Position numbers and translations under genes: made by a program. From NCBI GenBank assembly GCA_016617855.1, contig JAECUM010001756.1, positions 1 to 64,000 on the forward strand: DNA of 64,000 nt. The letters are read 5' to 3'. Below are positions 49,257 to 61,581 of this stretch, in pieces (the stretch's first letter is position 1; each line of letters begins with the position of its first letter). The stretch comes from Megalonaias nervosa (taxonomy: Eukaryota > Mollusca > Bivalvia > Unionida > Unionidae). Under the pieces are notes generated by a model. The model searched no databases and was not told where the DNA came from. It was given only the letters and a program-made list of their open reading frames with translations.

Positions 49257-49527
49257 TCAATCTGATTAAAATCAGATCTCTATGTCCTGTGTGTAGATCT
49301 GACAGACACAGGTAAAAGTTCATGTTTTGTTGACCTTTGGAATTTCCAGTCCACTTAATTTTAGTATCTTAGCATAAAATTTGTTACTGAAGTTGTTATT
49401 AGTAATTATATATTCCGAATTATATGCATCACTTTCAGAAATTTGAAAGTTGTGATTTGGTTGGTGAATGACAAGGTCATCAAATCTCCACATAGGACTG
49501 TGGAGATCTGATTTTAATCAGATTTCA
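49257..49527. mobile_element. MITE family M2, copy 1
   Basis: Ends CAATCTGATTAAAATCAGAT and ATCTGATTTTAATCAGATTT are inverted repeats that are also palindromic in themselves. TTGGGAT occurs directly on both sides, a 7- to 8-bp target duplication as in hAT elements. The second copy is at 62,833-63,151. Confidence 0.8.
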
Positions 49528-49894
49528 CTTGGGATAAACAAGAAACCCATAGGTTCTGGTGTCAAAAGGTCAAAAGTAGTCATAGAAAGTCTAATAATAT
49601 GGTTTCTATAAATTAAGTTTAGTTCAAAACCACATACCATGGCCAAAGTTTGAGGTCATTAAGATCCACTGGTCACTGATCTACAGAGTTAGCTATACCC
49701 TACTAGTCCCTACATAGAAGACCATTCAACACAGGGTAGCATGTGCAATTCATAATACTTTTTTTCATCTTTTGGCTATTACTTTGTTAGTCACACCAAT
49801 GTGCCTGATGTTTTGTTTTTTTTATTTAAAAAATGTATCTTATTTGTTTTATGTTATTTTTGAAAGAGAAATAATTAATACCTTGTACCAAATA

Positions 49895-50170
49895 TAGAAA
49901 AGTTCAAGAGAAATAACTAAAATCTAGTGCCAGATATAAGTTCAAGAGAAATAATTAAAATCTAGTACCAGATATAAGTTCAAGAGAAATAATTAAAATC
50001 TAGTGCCAGATATAGGTTCAAGAGGAATATCTAAAATCTAGTACCAGATATAAGTTCAAGAGAAAATAACTAAAATCTAATGCCAGATATAAGTTCAAGA
50101 GAAATAACTAAATTCTAGTGCCAGATAAAAGTTCAAGAGAAATAACTAAAATCTCGTATCAGATATAATT
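49895..50170. repeat. 38-bp minisatellite
   Basis: About seven copies around AAGTTCAAGAGAAATAACTA and AAATCTAGTGCCAGATAT; measured spacing 38 bp. Confidence 0.94.
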
Positions 50171-50899
50171 CCCACATATTTTATGTGATGTTCCTCTTAT
50201 TCCTGATCAGCAATTTGAAACTGTTTTCTAAATCATAATATACAGTTACTTTCCCTGCAGATTGATTACTTCTGAGTCAGATTTGATTATTCAGTGACCG
50301 CAAATGTCCTATCTAATGGCAACAATATGCAATAAAGCCATTTATTTGCTTATTCTGCTAGAAACAACTTGTAATAAAAATAGTGCAATGGTATGATATG
50401 GCAGGTATGAAAATGTTTTGGGGGTAAAACTTCACAAAGATGATAGGCACCCCCCTCAATAAATGAATAGGGTTGTTTAGCAGTGGCCCTTGTGTGACAT
50501 CATATCTAACAATATAATGTGGCTCCATTTTTGGACAAACAGATAATAGTATGGTGGGCCACTACCATTATTTAAATTATAAAATACTGCACTTAGAGAA
50601 AATGAATAAAACAAATTAACTTTTAATCAGTATAATGTAGCAGTAATTAATCTGATTGATCACTTTGTAAATACATTTCTTGCTGCCCAACAACCTATAT
50701 GTAAGGCTGTTCTGTTCTATTTGTACATCTCTTTAACACTATTTATAAACATATTCTTGTGATTTAATGCACTATAATACTTATTTCCACAAAATGTTAT
50801 TTTAAGATCCATTTTAGATTCATTATATATTTTTCTTATTTTTTTTAATTGTTTTATTGTTCTTTGAACAATTTTAAAATTTGACTTCTTTTTCACTTT

Positions 50900-50942
50900 T
50901 AATAATAATAATAATAATAATAATAATAGTAATAATAATAAT
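50900..50942. repeat. (AAT)n microsatellite
   Basis: AAT repeats with one AGT interruption, followed by a short GAA run. Confidence 0.93.
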
Positions 50943-51416
50943 GATAGAAGAAGAAGAAGAATACATATTTATAAATATTAGTAATTCTTTTCTATTAAAT
51001 TCAACTAATGTTAATGGAAAATACAAGAGCATGTGTATAAATGCTGGATATGAAATGTCCCAGTTATGAAATTACATATGCAGCCAGCTGGACTCCCCCC
51101 ACCCCTGTCTGAATTTCAGTCAATGTATTATCATTTAATCATTTTTTTAAAAGTGTGGTAAAAATGGATATGTGAATTCATAGACTTTTAAGAATCCAGG
51201 CCCCTGAGTCTTTGTATAATTTCTGTAACATAATGGGAATTAAATGATGAACTAGCTTGTGCTCTAACATGGGATAAACATTTTTTACTGTCAAAATCAG
51301 CAATTTTTCTCAGAAGTGTGAATCGTTTAAGATTGAAGGATTTTTTTAATACTACATAATTGTAATTCACTTTCAAAGATATACAGATGAATCATAGGAA
51401 GAGCAAATTATAAAAA

Positions 51417-51446
51417 CAATAATAATAATAATAATAATAATAGTTA

Positions 51447-51483
<37 letters not shown>

Positions 51484-51484
51484 G
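51417..51484. repeat. (AAT)n-(ATT)n inverted microsatellite
   Basis: About 25 bp of AAT repeats, a GTTAT spacer, then about 35 bp of ATT repeats. The two halves are complementary and can fold into a hairpin with a very short loop. Confidence 0.92.
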
Positions 51485-51699
51485 TTGGCTCAGACAGAAA
51501 ACTCAATTTCAGTCTCAAACTCAGAATGTTATGATATCCAGGCCTTATTTTGGACACTAGAACACTGTCTTGGAAAGGTAAATTAGACTCTAATGTTTGG
51601 AGACTGGGGCAGATTCATCTTGTTACTTGAGTGTCACAATTTTCTATTATGAAATGCATTCAGTTGTATCTGGATTTTGGATTCTTCAGGAGTCGTTGT

Positions 51700-52075
51700 T
51701 AACAGTAAGTCATGTTAGTGCATCTAGGTAAACTCCCTAACTCCCCAGCTGTAAGCCATGTTAGTGCATCTAGGTAAACTCCCTAACTCCCCAGCTGTAA
51801 GCTATGTTAGTGCATCTAGGTAAACTCCCAAACTTTCCAGCTGTAAGCCATGTTAGTGCATCTAGGTAAACTCCCTAACTCCCCAGTTGTAAGCCATGTT
51901 AGTGCATCTAGGTAAACTCCCAAACTCCCCAGTTGTAAGCCATCTTAGTGCATCTAGGTAAACTCCCTAACTCCCCAGCTGTAAGCCATGTTAGTGCATC
52001 TAGATAAACTCCCTAACTCCCCAGCTGTAAGCCATGTTAGTGCATCTAGGTAAACTCCCTAACTCCCCAGCTGAA
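51700..52075. repeat. 46-bp minisatellite
   Basis: Eight copies around GTAAGCCATGTTAGTGCATC and AGGTAAACTCCCTAACTCCC, period 46 bp, nearly identical. Confidence 0.95.
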
Positions 52076-52083
52076 CTTATCTT

Positions 52084-52290
52084 ACCATACATACTCACTG
52101 ACAAGTCAAGTCTTACTGCTTACTGCACAGACCCAGATCTGACATTGCCTAATGTATTGGCAGATCAGGGTCTGTGCAGTTTTCTAGGAGTAATCAGTTG
52201 AACAAACAACAGAGACCCTGATCTACTGGTGCTTTGTGCAACAGCTGATTGAGGTCTATGTTGTTTGCAGTTGGAATAAGCAAATATATT
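52084..52290. mobile_element. MITE family M1, copy e
   Basis: Left end ACCATACATACTCACTGACA, interior AGACCCAGATCTGACATTGC, right end AATAAGCAAATATAT, inserted at the end of the 46-bp minisatellite. Confidence 0.8.
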
Positions 52291-52454
52291 GACAGAATGT
52301 TTGGTCCTGGTAGTATCTGGTTGACAGAAGTTTGACTGTATTGAGTCTTTGTGACATTACTATTGCAGCTACTGACTCCTGACTACCACTCCTGTTGTGG
52401 TAGAGAGTGTGCAGTATGTACCACAATGAACCAGTCACTTCATAATTGTTATCA

Positions 52455-52722
52455 TGCATACTCGCATATAGGCCCATTCGTGTATAAGCTGACCACACAA
52501 ATGCTCAGTAAAACTTTAAAAAGTGCAGGACCCATGCATAAGCTGACCAATAAATCCAGCCATATTGAAAAATCTTGTTATTGCTACTCCATCTGAATGG
52601 GTGGTCATCTTCATATGAGGTTTCAGTACAGGAGGTCCAAGTGGTTCAGGTTAGGCATGTGACCTCCTTCTTCTAGGTTTTTATATTTTCCTAAATTATT
52701 CAGCTTATATGCAAGTATATCT
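52455..52722. mobile_element. Related MITE-like element
   Basis: Starts GCATACTCGCATATAGG and ends CTTATATGCAAGTATATCTG, inverted ends similar to family M1 but with a different interior (two GCATAAGCTGACC-like segments). Probably a cousin family. Confidence 0.55.
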
Positions 52723-53032
52723 GATACTTATTTTTCTTTCTGTGCAATATTGTTTTAAATGGAAAAGTAAAAATATTCATTATATGTATAGAATATTATC
52801 TCTACAACTTACAAAATATTGCACAAGATCAGTGATCATGTGGCAACTGGTTCAGCGTGACAGCTGGTTCAGACCCTTTATTACTTGGGACTGATTGTTC
52901 ACAAGATAATGATGGCTGAAATGTCAGGTAATTTTGCTGATGATTTTCCAGTACAGATTTGAATAGACATGTTTAATATCTCATTAACTTAATAGACAGG
53001 TGGATCATTAATAGGTAATCCAAATGCCTTTG

Positions 53033-53033
<1 letters not shown>

Positions 53034-53118
<85 letters not shown>
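53034..53118. repeat. (GT)n microsatellite
   Basis: About 84 bp of uninterrupted GT. Confidence 0.97.
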
Positions 53119-53553
53119 TTTGGATTTTAACATAGCTTTAACAATTTTTCAGTCATATTGCTATGATGTCTGCAGTTTTTCACTTTATTAGTGATGTCTA
53201 GCACTGGGGCATCATGCTGCAGACATGTAGCATGATGTCCCACCCAGTCACATTATCCTGATACCAGGCTGACCAGTCCTAACTCTAGCCTCTTAATGCC
53301 TTGTTTGCATGCTTAAATTAAAATAGTGGTTGGCCAATAGTATTTTATAATTTTGAAAAGGTCTTGTCAAATCAGCAATAAAGGAATATAGGAATACAGA
53401 AACTCTGGAAACATCATCTATTGCATATGATGATATTGTGATGTAAATTTGACAAATTGAAAAAACTCCTATCAATACTCAGTTGGTGTCCCCATTTTTG
53501 GGGGTGGGTCTTTACTAGTTTTAACTTATTTAATCGATAAATGTCAATTTCAG

Positions 53554-53760
53554 AAAGTTCGCTTTGCTGGAGAGAAACAAATTGTTGTCAAGCCACCAAT
53601 GAGTGATGCCACTGTTTGGACACAGGAACCTGAGTATGACAACTTTCTGTTTGTCCGTGTTTACTGCCCTCAACAAATGGAGCAACAGGATCTGAAATGT
53701 TCAATTGCATTTGGCAAAAGTTTTTTCAAAACAAAACGACTTGATGATCCTTCAAAGGAG
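53554..53760 (+). CDS. Exon: globular, possibly beta-rich domain
   Basis: 207 nt = 69 codons, phase 0 to 0. Acceptor TCAATTTCAG, strong donor GTAAGT. It starts KVRFAGEKQIVVKPPMSDAT, then EPEYDNFLFVRVYCPQQMEQ and a basic SFFKTKR. Alternating hydrophobic residues in FLFVRVY suggest beta strands, unlike the helical and acidic exons before. A C2-like or other beta-sandwich fold is only a guess. Confidence 0.92.
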
Positions 53761-54972
53761 GTAAGTATTATAAACTATATAAAAAAAAAATTAATGAAGA
53801 AAAATGCTGTTAAAATATTATGAGGCTTTACAGGGAAATCCATTTATAATGAAAATGGATTTGGTGAATTTCAGGAGTAACAAAATACTTTAATGTAAGT
53901 TTGTTTGAAAATTAAATTTAATTTGAATCAAATTCCTGCTTGAACCAAGCTAACAGGTTACCAAAATTTACTGGTTTGGTTTACCATCCTGTACCCAAAT
54001 TTGTGGACATTAAGAAATAATTACTTTTCTCACTGTCCAGATAATTTGTGTGAATCAAATCATCACTTTTTCCAGACATCTTTTCAGGAAAATTAATATC
54101 TGTATTGTGTACTGATGGACAGGCATGCTCAATACCAGTGAGAAGTTTGCTAGGTAACCTACGATGCATTGTATCCTTGCGTGCCAATAAAGAACACTTA
54201 CATGATGACTTGATGTCTTCTGTTACAGATATCAAATAGTGATTGCAGTTCTCTTGCTTTTTTATTTCTTTATATAGATATACTGCAGTTGGAGATAAGT
54301 GTGCACAAAGGTCTAGTTGTGTTAGTCACACATGTTCAGTCTAGTTATTTTTTGGGGTAATAATTACATCCCCATTGTTTTGTTTTTTTTTGGTATACTG
54401 CAGCAAAATGATGACAAAAACAAAACTGATGGCCCCCATTCCCATAAATGTCATGGCCTCAGATAAGAACGGAAATATAGTTTGATTCTTAATGTAGTGT
54501 GTCTTGAACATAACATTATTTTGGCCCTTTCTGAACATTAGTTCATGATTAGAAATACTGAGTTGCAAAAATACAGTCATCACTCAGAGAAACAGAAATC
54601 TTTAAATTTTGTTATTTGTTGGTTTTTGGCTCTTTCAGGCAATACAAAGATTTAAAAAAATAATAAATAAAATGAACTTGAAGGTCTTGAGGAACTTGGG
54701 TAATATTTGGGGTAATCAAAAGCAGTCTCAAGGTCTAGGAGTCATCAGTTCAGTCACCTGTTTTTTAATTCTTCATTTAATTGTTTCCATCTTGAGTCTT
54801 TTCTTCTGTGTGCTTTAAAAATTGTACTTGGTGTCCAGAAATTTTGTGTGCTATTGAAATTTATTTTAAAATTTTGAAAATTGGATTATGGTAATGATGG
54901 TAAATTAATTCCACAAAAATTCATATAGAAAATTGTCACTTGTGGAAAAGTACTGGGAGCATTCACTATTTA

Positions 54973-55062
54973 GTTTGGTTTCATTGGATGTTTTATGGCA
55001 CAGCAACGGAAGTAGGTTATTTAGTGTGAAAGTAATTGAAATACAGTACCGTGTCCAGTGAT
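54973..55062 (-). mobile_element. SINE family B fragment
   Basis: GATGTTTTATGGCACAGCAA and GTAGGTTATTTAG match the 3' part of the element at 36,270; the tRNA-like head is missing. It lies next to the 3' tail of the antisense retrotransposon. Confidence 0.6.
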
Positions 55063-55174
55063 AATAATAATAATAACAATAATAATAATAGCAATAATGA
55101 CTTTATTTAAAGAGGGTAACACAATTAGCTGAAGTACTAATCTACCTTGAGGCCCTCATGCAAAGGAAATTTAT
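55062..55174 (-). mobile_element. 3' UTR and ATT-type tail of the retrotransposon
   Basis: On the element strand the 3' UTR is short (GGGCCTCAAGGTAGATTAGT, then TTTAAATAAAGTCATT) and ends in ATT repeats (plus strand 55,062-55,095). Microsatellite 3' tails instead of poly-A are known for CR1/L2-like elements. Confidence 0.8.
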
Positions 55175-56094
55175 TTATTTTAACTGCATCTCTGAAGCCA
55201 CTGGATATACAGTATTGGGTTTGGAAGAAGGAAATAGAGGGGGCATTTCTAATCTCAACTGGAATACTATTCCAGAGCAAAGTTTCAGAGTATTGGAAAC
55301 TTTTTTGATTAATTCCTTATTTGGTTTGGGAATTTTATACTGTTTTTTGGTAGACATTGATCGCAGGTGGGGAGTATTACCAGGTAGCCTATACTGGAAT
55401 AGTGATTGTAAATATTCAGTAGCACTATTATTGGATATCCTGTACATTAATTTGGCTTTTCTCAAACAGATTCGGTCTATAATAGGTAATATTTTTAACT
55501 TACCAGCTAAATTTTCCTTGCTTTCTTTCTGGATTGATATTAGCCCAAATGCTCTTTTTTGAAGATTTGCTAGCTTTGCTATGTTTTTATCATTTGAATT
55601 ACCCCATACTGTATTACAGTAGTCCAAATAGGGTTGTATGTAACCGTTATAAAATAATTTTCTGTGCCTTTCAGAGAGAAAATGTCTTATCCTACTGAGA
55701 AGCCATAGATTTGAATTAACTTTTTTACTGATATGTTTGATATGTTCAGTCCATGATAGGTTATTATCTATGAAAACACCAAGTAGTCTATCATGACAGA
55801 CCATTTATAATTTTTATCCTTCCATGTCAGACATAGTTCATCACTATCAGGATTTGTTCTTTTTTGCCCTGTTGATATAAGTAATATTTTAGTTTTACCA
55901 GTATTTACCACCATACCATTACATGTGTACCAATTGTCCAGTTTGTTTAGGGCATCCTGTAAATAAATTTCCAGTTCATGCTTTGTGTTTTGGATGTCTG
56001 ACAAATTGTTGTGTCATCTGCATGGAGATCTGTGGATGATATTGAGTCCCTTAGTAAAAGTGGTAGGTCATTAATAAATAAAGCCTGATTGACT
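55175..56094 (-). pseudogene. Jockey-superfamily ORF2: RT palm end and thumb
   Basis: The frame resumes with ALFINDLP and LHADDTT, the catalytic (Y)ADD box with His for Tyr. It continues through WYTCNGMVVNTGKTK, then after a frameshift LLGVFIDNNLSWTEHI, PYLDYCNTVWG and LQKRA, typical of Jockey/CR1/L2 thumbs. The segment carrying motif A (first catalytic Asp) and the PQGS motif is absent. Confidence 0.88.
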
Positions 56095-56783
56095 AGGGTG
56101 TAACAGCAAGTGTTTGGTTAAATATGACATGAATGAGTCATGGACATGTTTTTCAATAAATTTTGACAACTTTGGTAGTATTGAAATTGGCCGGTAGTTA
56201 CCAGCATCATCCTTAGAACCAGATTTGTGAATAGGCATTACTTTTGCAGTGTTCCATATTCTGGGGACAGATGAGGTTGCAATACTTAAATTGATTATGA
56301 ATATTATGTTATCAGAAATAGCTGAGGCAGAAGTTTTCATGAGTCATGGGCCAGTCTGATCAAGTCCTCTAGCTTTCTTGGTATCAAGTTCACTGAAACA
56401 TTTTTAACAAAGTTTTTTGATATTGGTGGGGTAGAGAAACACATCTCCTATGGGATTTTGCTGCTGCAGAACTTTCTCAGTTCATTAAAGTTGTTTAGAA
56501 TCACTGGTTCTTTTAACTTTGTGGTAATGTTGGTGAAAAAATCATTGAAAACATTTGCAATGTCAGTGTCATCAGTGACTATGGTGTCATTTACCAGAAG
56601 TGAATGAATTTTATTTGTCTGATCTTTGTGTGTTCTCCCAATGAGTTCATTAAAGACTTTCCAAATGGAGTTTGTGTTGCTCTTTTTGTTTTCAAGCATT
56701 GATTGATTATAAGCTTTATTAGCTTTTTTAATCATACTTGTTATTTTATTTCTCCATACTTTATGTTGTGCATGGTTTCCCAT
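56071..56783 (-). pseudogene. Jockey-superfamily ORF2: linker and RT fingers
   Basis: A linker (KVWRNKITSMIKKANKAYNQ, NDFFTNI) is followed by RT motifs 1-2: VMPIHKSGSKDDAGNYRPIS and ILPKLSKFIEKHV, then HPSQSGF. Directly after QSGF the frame stops and the following sequence belongs to a part ~100 residues further on. Confidence 0.88.
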
Positions 56784-56798
56784 AGCCTTGAATTGGTC

Positions 56799-57640
56799 TC
56801 ATGTTTTCATAGCATCTAGGATTTCAGTAGTAAGCCAGTTAAGTTGGATTTCATACTTTACTCGATGTACTTTCAGTGGTGCATGCTTAGAGACTACATC
56901 CATAAATAAGTCAGTCCACACCCTAAGAGCTTCATCTATGTCAGCAAAATTTTGGATTATATTCCATGGAACTTTATATAGGTCATCGAGAAATTGTTCT
57001 TCATTAAAATTTTTGAATGATCTGTAAGTGATAGTTTTGTGTGTATTTTTCTTATTTCTCTTGCATTTAACCTTTCTTGTCAAAAAAGTAGGATAGTGGT
57101 CACTACGACCAACATTCAGTACATTAACACAAGCCACATTGTCTGGTAGGTTGGTACAAATGTGATCAATAAGAGTGCTTGATATTTGTTACCCTTGTGG
57201 GCTCATTTACCAGCTGGACTAGGCCTAATGATTCAATAAATTCCATCCAGTTGTTTCTAATTTGAGTATTGAGTCCTTATTTACATTCCCGAGTATATAT
57301 GTTTCTTTCTCCTGTGCAAGAACATTTTCCATTTGTTTCAAAAAGTTATCATTCCTAATTGCTTTGGAGGAAGGTGGCCTATAAATGAAACCAACTAAGA
57401 ATGATTTTGCATTATTTTGAGAAATTTCAACCCAAACACTCTCAATTTCAAGTGACTCTGAGTCCGGTCGCCTTTCTGTAAATTTTACATCTTCTCTAAT
57501 GTATACAACAAGACCTCCCTCTGCTGTCTCTCTGTCCCTGCTTAAAGGTCTATTGTAGCCTTGACACTGAAATATATTATCATCGTGGTTAGCATTTAAT
57601 TTTATTTCAGTGGTTGCCAACCCAGAATAATTCAGTAGTA
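56799..57640 (-). pseudogene. Jockey-superfamily ORF2: endonuclease part
   Basis: Minus-strand frames in order: GYNRPLSRDRETAEGGLVVY, VGFIYRPPSS, ILGNVNKD (usual GDFN.D, here GN), then in another frame FIESLGLVQLVNEPTRVTN, and finally SDHYPTF, the conserved SDH of apurinic-type endonucleases. At least one frameshift at about 57,140-57,225 and a changed catalytic Asp make it inactive. It is antisense to the host gene and sits in its 7.8-kb intron. The 5' end is truncated at about 57,640, next to a tRNA-like piece (GGTCTGGGTTCATATCCT). Confidence 0.88.
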
Positions 57641-58416
57641 GGATATGAACCCAGACCCTTTCGATCATAAGTCCAGCACAATAGTTACTGAGTCAGACAG
57701 AACCTCTTGGAACACACAGAAAGCAAGTTGAGCCTATTGTGCATCCCCAAGTGACAGGGGGTATCTTTATTTTGTTGGAAAACAGGATGGGATAGAGTGC
57801 TGGCCAAAACAGGGGGATATCATTAATTTGTGTTAAAAATGGAGGAGTTGACAGGGTTATGTAAAATTTAAATGTCTTGGAGGGTGCTGGTCATTGCTAC
57901 TTTCATTTACAGCATGTTGAAAAAATTTATTCCACTTTTTAATAAAGCCCATAAATCACATAAAAAAATTTGTTTTATTGAAAAAAAGCAGCTGGCATCA
58001 TATTATAAGTAAATGGCAATTGTGTCAGTAGTTTGGGCAAAAGGGTTGGGGGTGAGGGTAAAGAGAAACTTGTCATGTACTTAAAGGGGGTTGTGGTTGT
58101 TTGAATTTCACATTTTATCCCTAGCAGGGTGGGGTTGGGGATTACAAACATTTCAGTTCAGTTTACCAACCAACAATACTATTTCCCTAAATAATAAACA
58201 CTCCCTGATAATGAATGAAACTAACTTTAATGGACATCCCTGACCATAGTGTTTGGGATGAATATTTAAATTTGGTAAATTTTCATTGATTTGATATTCA
58301 AAAAAGTTACAAATACATGAATTTTGCAGCTATTATGTCATACGTTTTACTTTGTTTTAATCATACACGTGTTCTTAGTTTCAACATTTTGTTGCTAAAC
58401 TTTAGTGTAAAAACTA

Positions 58417-58691
58417 CAGATACACTGGGGGGGCCCTGAGTGGCCGAGTGGTCTAAAGTGCTCACTGTTATGGATCATTGCCATCTCACCTCTGTCTGCT
58501 TGGGTTTGAGTCTCAGGTTCGGCCAATGTGGGTATGTGAGAAAGCATGCCAGTAGCTTCTTGTGGGTCGATAGTTCTTTCCGGGGTTTTTCCAGGTTCTT
58601 CCTCCACCATTGATACTGGCCACCATGTATAGCCTACTTTGTGCTGAAAAATGGTGTTAAACCCTACAAAAACAACAACAGATACACTGGG
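58417..58691 (+). mobile_element. tRNA-derived SINE (family A), second copy, 13-bp TSD
   Basis: SINE body 58,430-58,678 between perfect 13-bp copies of CAGATACACTGGG. A box TGGCCGAGTGGTC at about 58,441-58,453, B box GGGTTTGAGTCTC at about 58,502-58,514, 3' part GTGTTAAACCCTAC and tail AAAAACAACAACA. It is the same family as the insertion in U3 unit 1, in the opposite orientation. Confidence 0.92.
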
Positions 58692-58798
58692 TGTAAATGC
58701 TACAGTGCACTCAATATTTTAAAGCATGGAACTATTATACATAATGTGCATGTTATTCCAAGCATATTCATACTGGACATTTTTCATAAAGGAAAAGC

Positions 58799-60960
58799 AA
58801 GTAAGATTAAAGTTCATGTCAGAATAAGTAAGATTAAGGTTCATATCAGAATAAGTAAGATTAAGGTTCATGTCAGTTTAAGTAAGATTAAGGTTCATGT
58901 CACATTAAGTAAGATTAAGGTTCATGTCAGAATAAGTAAGATTAAGGTTCATGTCACATTAAGTAAGATTAAGGTTCATGTCACATTAAGCAAGATTAAG
59001 GTTCATGTCAGAATAAGTAAGATTAAGGTTCATGTCACATTAAGTAAGATTAAGGTTCATGTCACATTAAGTAAGATTAAGGTTCATGTTAGAATAAGTA
59101 AGATTAAGGTTCATGTCAGAATAAGTAAGATTAAGGTTCATGTCACATTAAGTAAGATTAAGGTTCATGTCAGTTTAAGTAAGATTAAGGTTCATGTCAC
59201 ATTAAGAAAGATTAAGGTTCATGTCAGAATAAGTAAGATTAAGGTTCATGTCACATTAAGTAAGATTAAGGTTCATGTCACATTAAGCAAGATTAAGGTT
59301 CATGTCAGAATAAGTAAGATTAAGGTTCATGTCACATTAAGCAAGATTAAGGTTCATGTCAGAATTAAGTTCATGTCACATTAAGTAAGATTAAGGTTCA
59401 TGTCACATTAAGTAAGATTAAGGTTCATGTCACATTAAGTAAGATTAAGGTTCATGTCAGAATAAGTAAGATTAAGGTTCATGTCAGAATAAGTAAGATT
59501 AAAGTTCATGTCACATTAAGTAAGATTAAGGTTCATGTCACATTAAGTAAGGTTAAGGTTCATGTCACATTAAGTAAGATTAAGGATCATGTCAGAATAA
59601 GTAAGATTAAGGTTCATATCACATTAAGTAAGATTAAGGTTCATGTCAGAATAAGTAGGATTAAGGTTCATGTCAGATAAAGCAAGTTTAAGGTTCATGT
59701 CACATTAAGTAAGATTAAGGTTCATGTCACATTAAGTAAGATTAAGGTTCATGTCAGTTTAAGTAAGATTAAGGTTCATGTCAGAATAAGTAAGATTAAG
59801 ATTCATATCACATTAAGTAAGATTAGGTTCATATCAGAATAAGTAAGATTAAGGTTCATGTCAGAATAAGTAAGATTAAGGTTCATGTCACATTAAGTGA
59901 GATTAAGGTTCATGTCAGAATAAGTAAGATTAAGGTTCATGTCACATTAAGTAAGATTAAGGTTCCTGTCACATTAAGTAAGATTAAGGTTCATGTCACA
60001 TTAAGTAAGATTAAGGTTCATGTCAGAATAAGTAAGATTAAGGTTCATGTCAGAATAAGTAAGTTTAAGGTTCATGTCACATTAAGTAAGATTAAGGTTC
60101 ATGTCACATTAAGTAAGATTAAGGTTCATGTCACATTAAGTAAGATTAAGGTTCATGTCAGAATAAGTAAGATTAAGGTTCATGTCAGAATAAGTAAGAT
60201 TAAGGTTCATGTCAGAATAAATAAGATTAAGGTTCATGTCACATTAAGTAAGATTAAGGTTCATGTCACATTAAGTAAGATTAAGGTTCATGTCAGAATA
60301 AGTAAGATTAAGGTTCATGTCAGAATAAGTAAGATTAAAGTTCATGTCACATTAAGTAAGATTAAGGTTCATGTCACATTAAGTAAGGTTAAGGTTCATG
60401 TCACATTAAGTAAGATTAAGGATCATGTCAGAATAAGTAAGCTTAAGGTTCATGTCAGAATAAGTAAGATTAAGGTTCATATCACATTAAGTAAGATTAA
60501 GGTTCATGTCAGAATAAGTAAGATTAAGGTTCATGTCAGAATAAGTAAGTTTAAGGTTCATGTCACATTAAGTAAGATTAAGGTTCATGTCACATTAAGT
60601 AAGATTAAGGTTCATGTCACATTAAGTAAGATTAAGGTTCATGTCAGTTTAAGTAAGATTAAGGTTCATGTCAGAATATGTAAGATTAAGATTCATATCA
60701 CATTAAGTAAGATTAGGTTCATATCAGAATAAGTAAGATTAAGGTTCATGTCAGAATAAGTAAGATTAAGGTTCATGTCACATTAAGTAAGATTAAGGTT
60801 CATGTCAGAATAAGTAAGATTAAGGTTCATGTCACATTAAGTAAGATTAAGGTTCCTGTCACATTAAGTAAGATTAAGGTTCATGTCAGAATAAGTAAAA
60901 TTAAATAAGATTAAAGTACATGTCTGAATAAGTAAGATTAAATATGATTAAGGTTCATGT
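58799..60960. repeat. 27-bp minisatellite, about 80 copies
   Basis: Unit AGTAAGATTAAGGTTCATGT plus CACATTA or CAGAATA (rarely CAGTTTA). Two main subtypes are mixed. A stretch around 59,560-59,830 is repeated with the same variants around 60,395-60,730, showing larger-scale duplication inside the array. The 247-codon frame at 58,641-59,384 exists because 27 is divisible by three; I do not consider it a gene. Confidence 0.97.
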
Positions 60961-61231
60961 CAGCAGAAAATAATCAAAATCATAATTCAAAGCTGCATGC
61001 ATTGCAACCTCCACAGTTGAGACATTTTAAGCTTTTGACACCTTTCTTGTATTGAAAGAGAAATCTGTTTGAAAATGGATTGAACAGGATTTCAAAAATG
61101 AGAGATTTCTTTATAATTTTTTTATTATATTTGTTTTACTTCTTTTGGACTTATTGATAGATCAAACATGCCTTTACTCCCTGACAGAAGAATTATTTTA
61201 TTTGAAGGTCAAAGGTCCCATTTAGATAAGT

Positions 61232-61451
61232 ACTGAATATACTTATGTGTAAGTCGGATCCAAATGTAGCCTGCATAGACCTAGAACTGCTGTTGCATAA
61301 TGCACTGGCAAATCAGAGTCTCTGCAGTTTATTCGCATTTAATCAGTAGAACAAACAGCATAGATCTTGATTTGCCTTAGCATTATTTGATAGCAGATAA
61401 GGGTCTACGTTGTTTGCAGTTCGATTCAACTTGCATACGAATGTATATGGC
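61232..61451. mobile_element. MITE family M1, copy f
   Basis: Left end ACTGAATATACTTATGTGTA, right end TTGCATACGAATGTATATGG followed by CAGTTAA. The interior has the same inverted CAGAT segments as the other copies. Confidence 0.8.
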
Positions 61452-61544
61452 AGTTAAACAGCATTGATATTTTGCATGGTTTTCATTATTAGCTTCCTTA
61501 CATCTTGTAAGTTAAAGAAACTTTTATTTTATTTTTTATTTCAG

Positions 61545-61581
61545 ACATTAGTGGAAGGAAAAGGATCGTCAGCATCTAAAG
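61545..61581 (+). CDS. Small exon after the 7.8-kb intron
   Basis: 37 nt, phase 0 in, one base left over. Acceptor TTTTTATTTCAG with a good pyrimidine tract, donor GTATTT. It encodes TLVEGKGSSASK. It joins in phase to both the exon at 53,554 and that at 61,992. Confidence 0.75.

Noticed and set aside
51700..52075. CRISPR-like array
   Set aside because: Direct tandem units without distinct spacers in a eukaryotic intron; no cas genes.
58641..59384. 247-codon open frame with nine-residue repeats
   Set aside because: It is produced by the 27-bp minisatellite, whose period is divisible by three and contains no stop in this frame; the array continues beyond the frame, which ends at a slipped unit.
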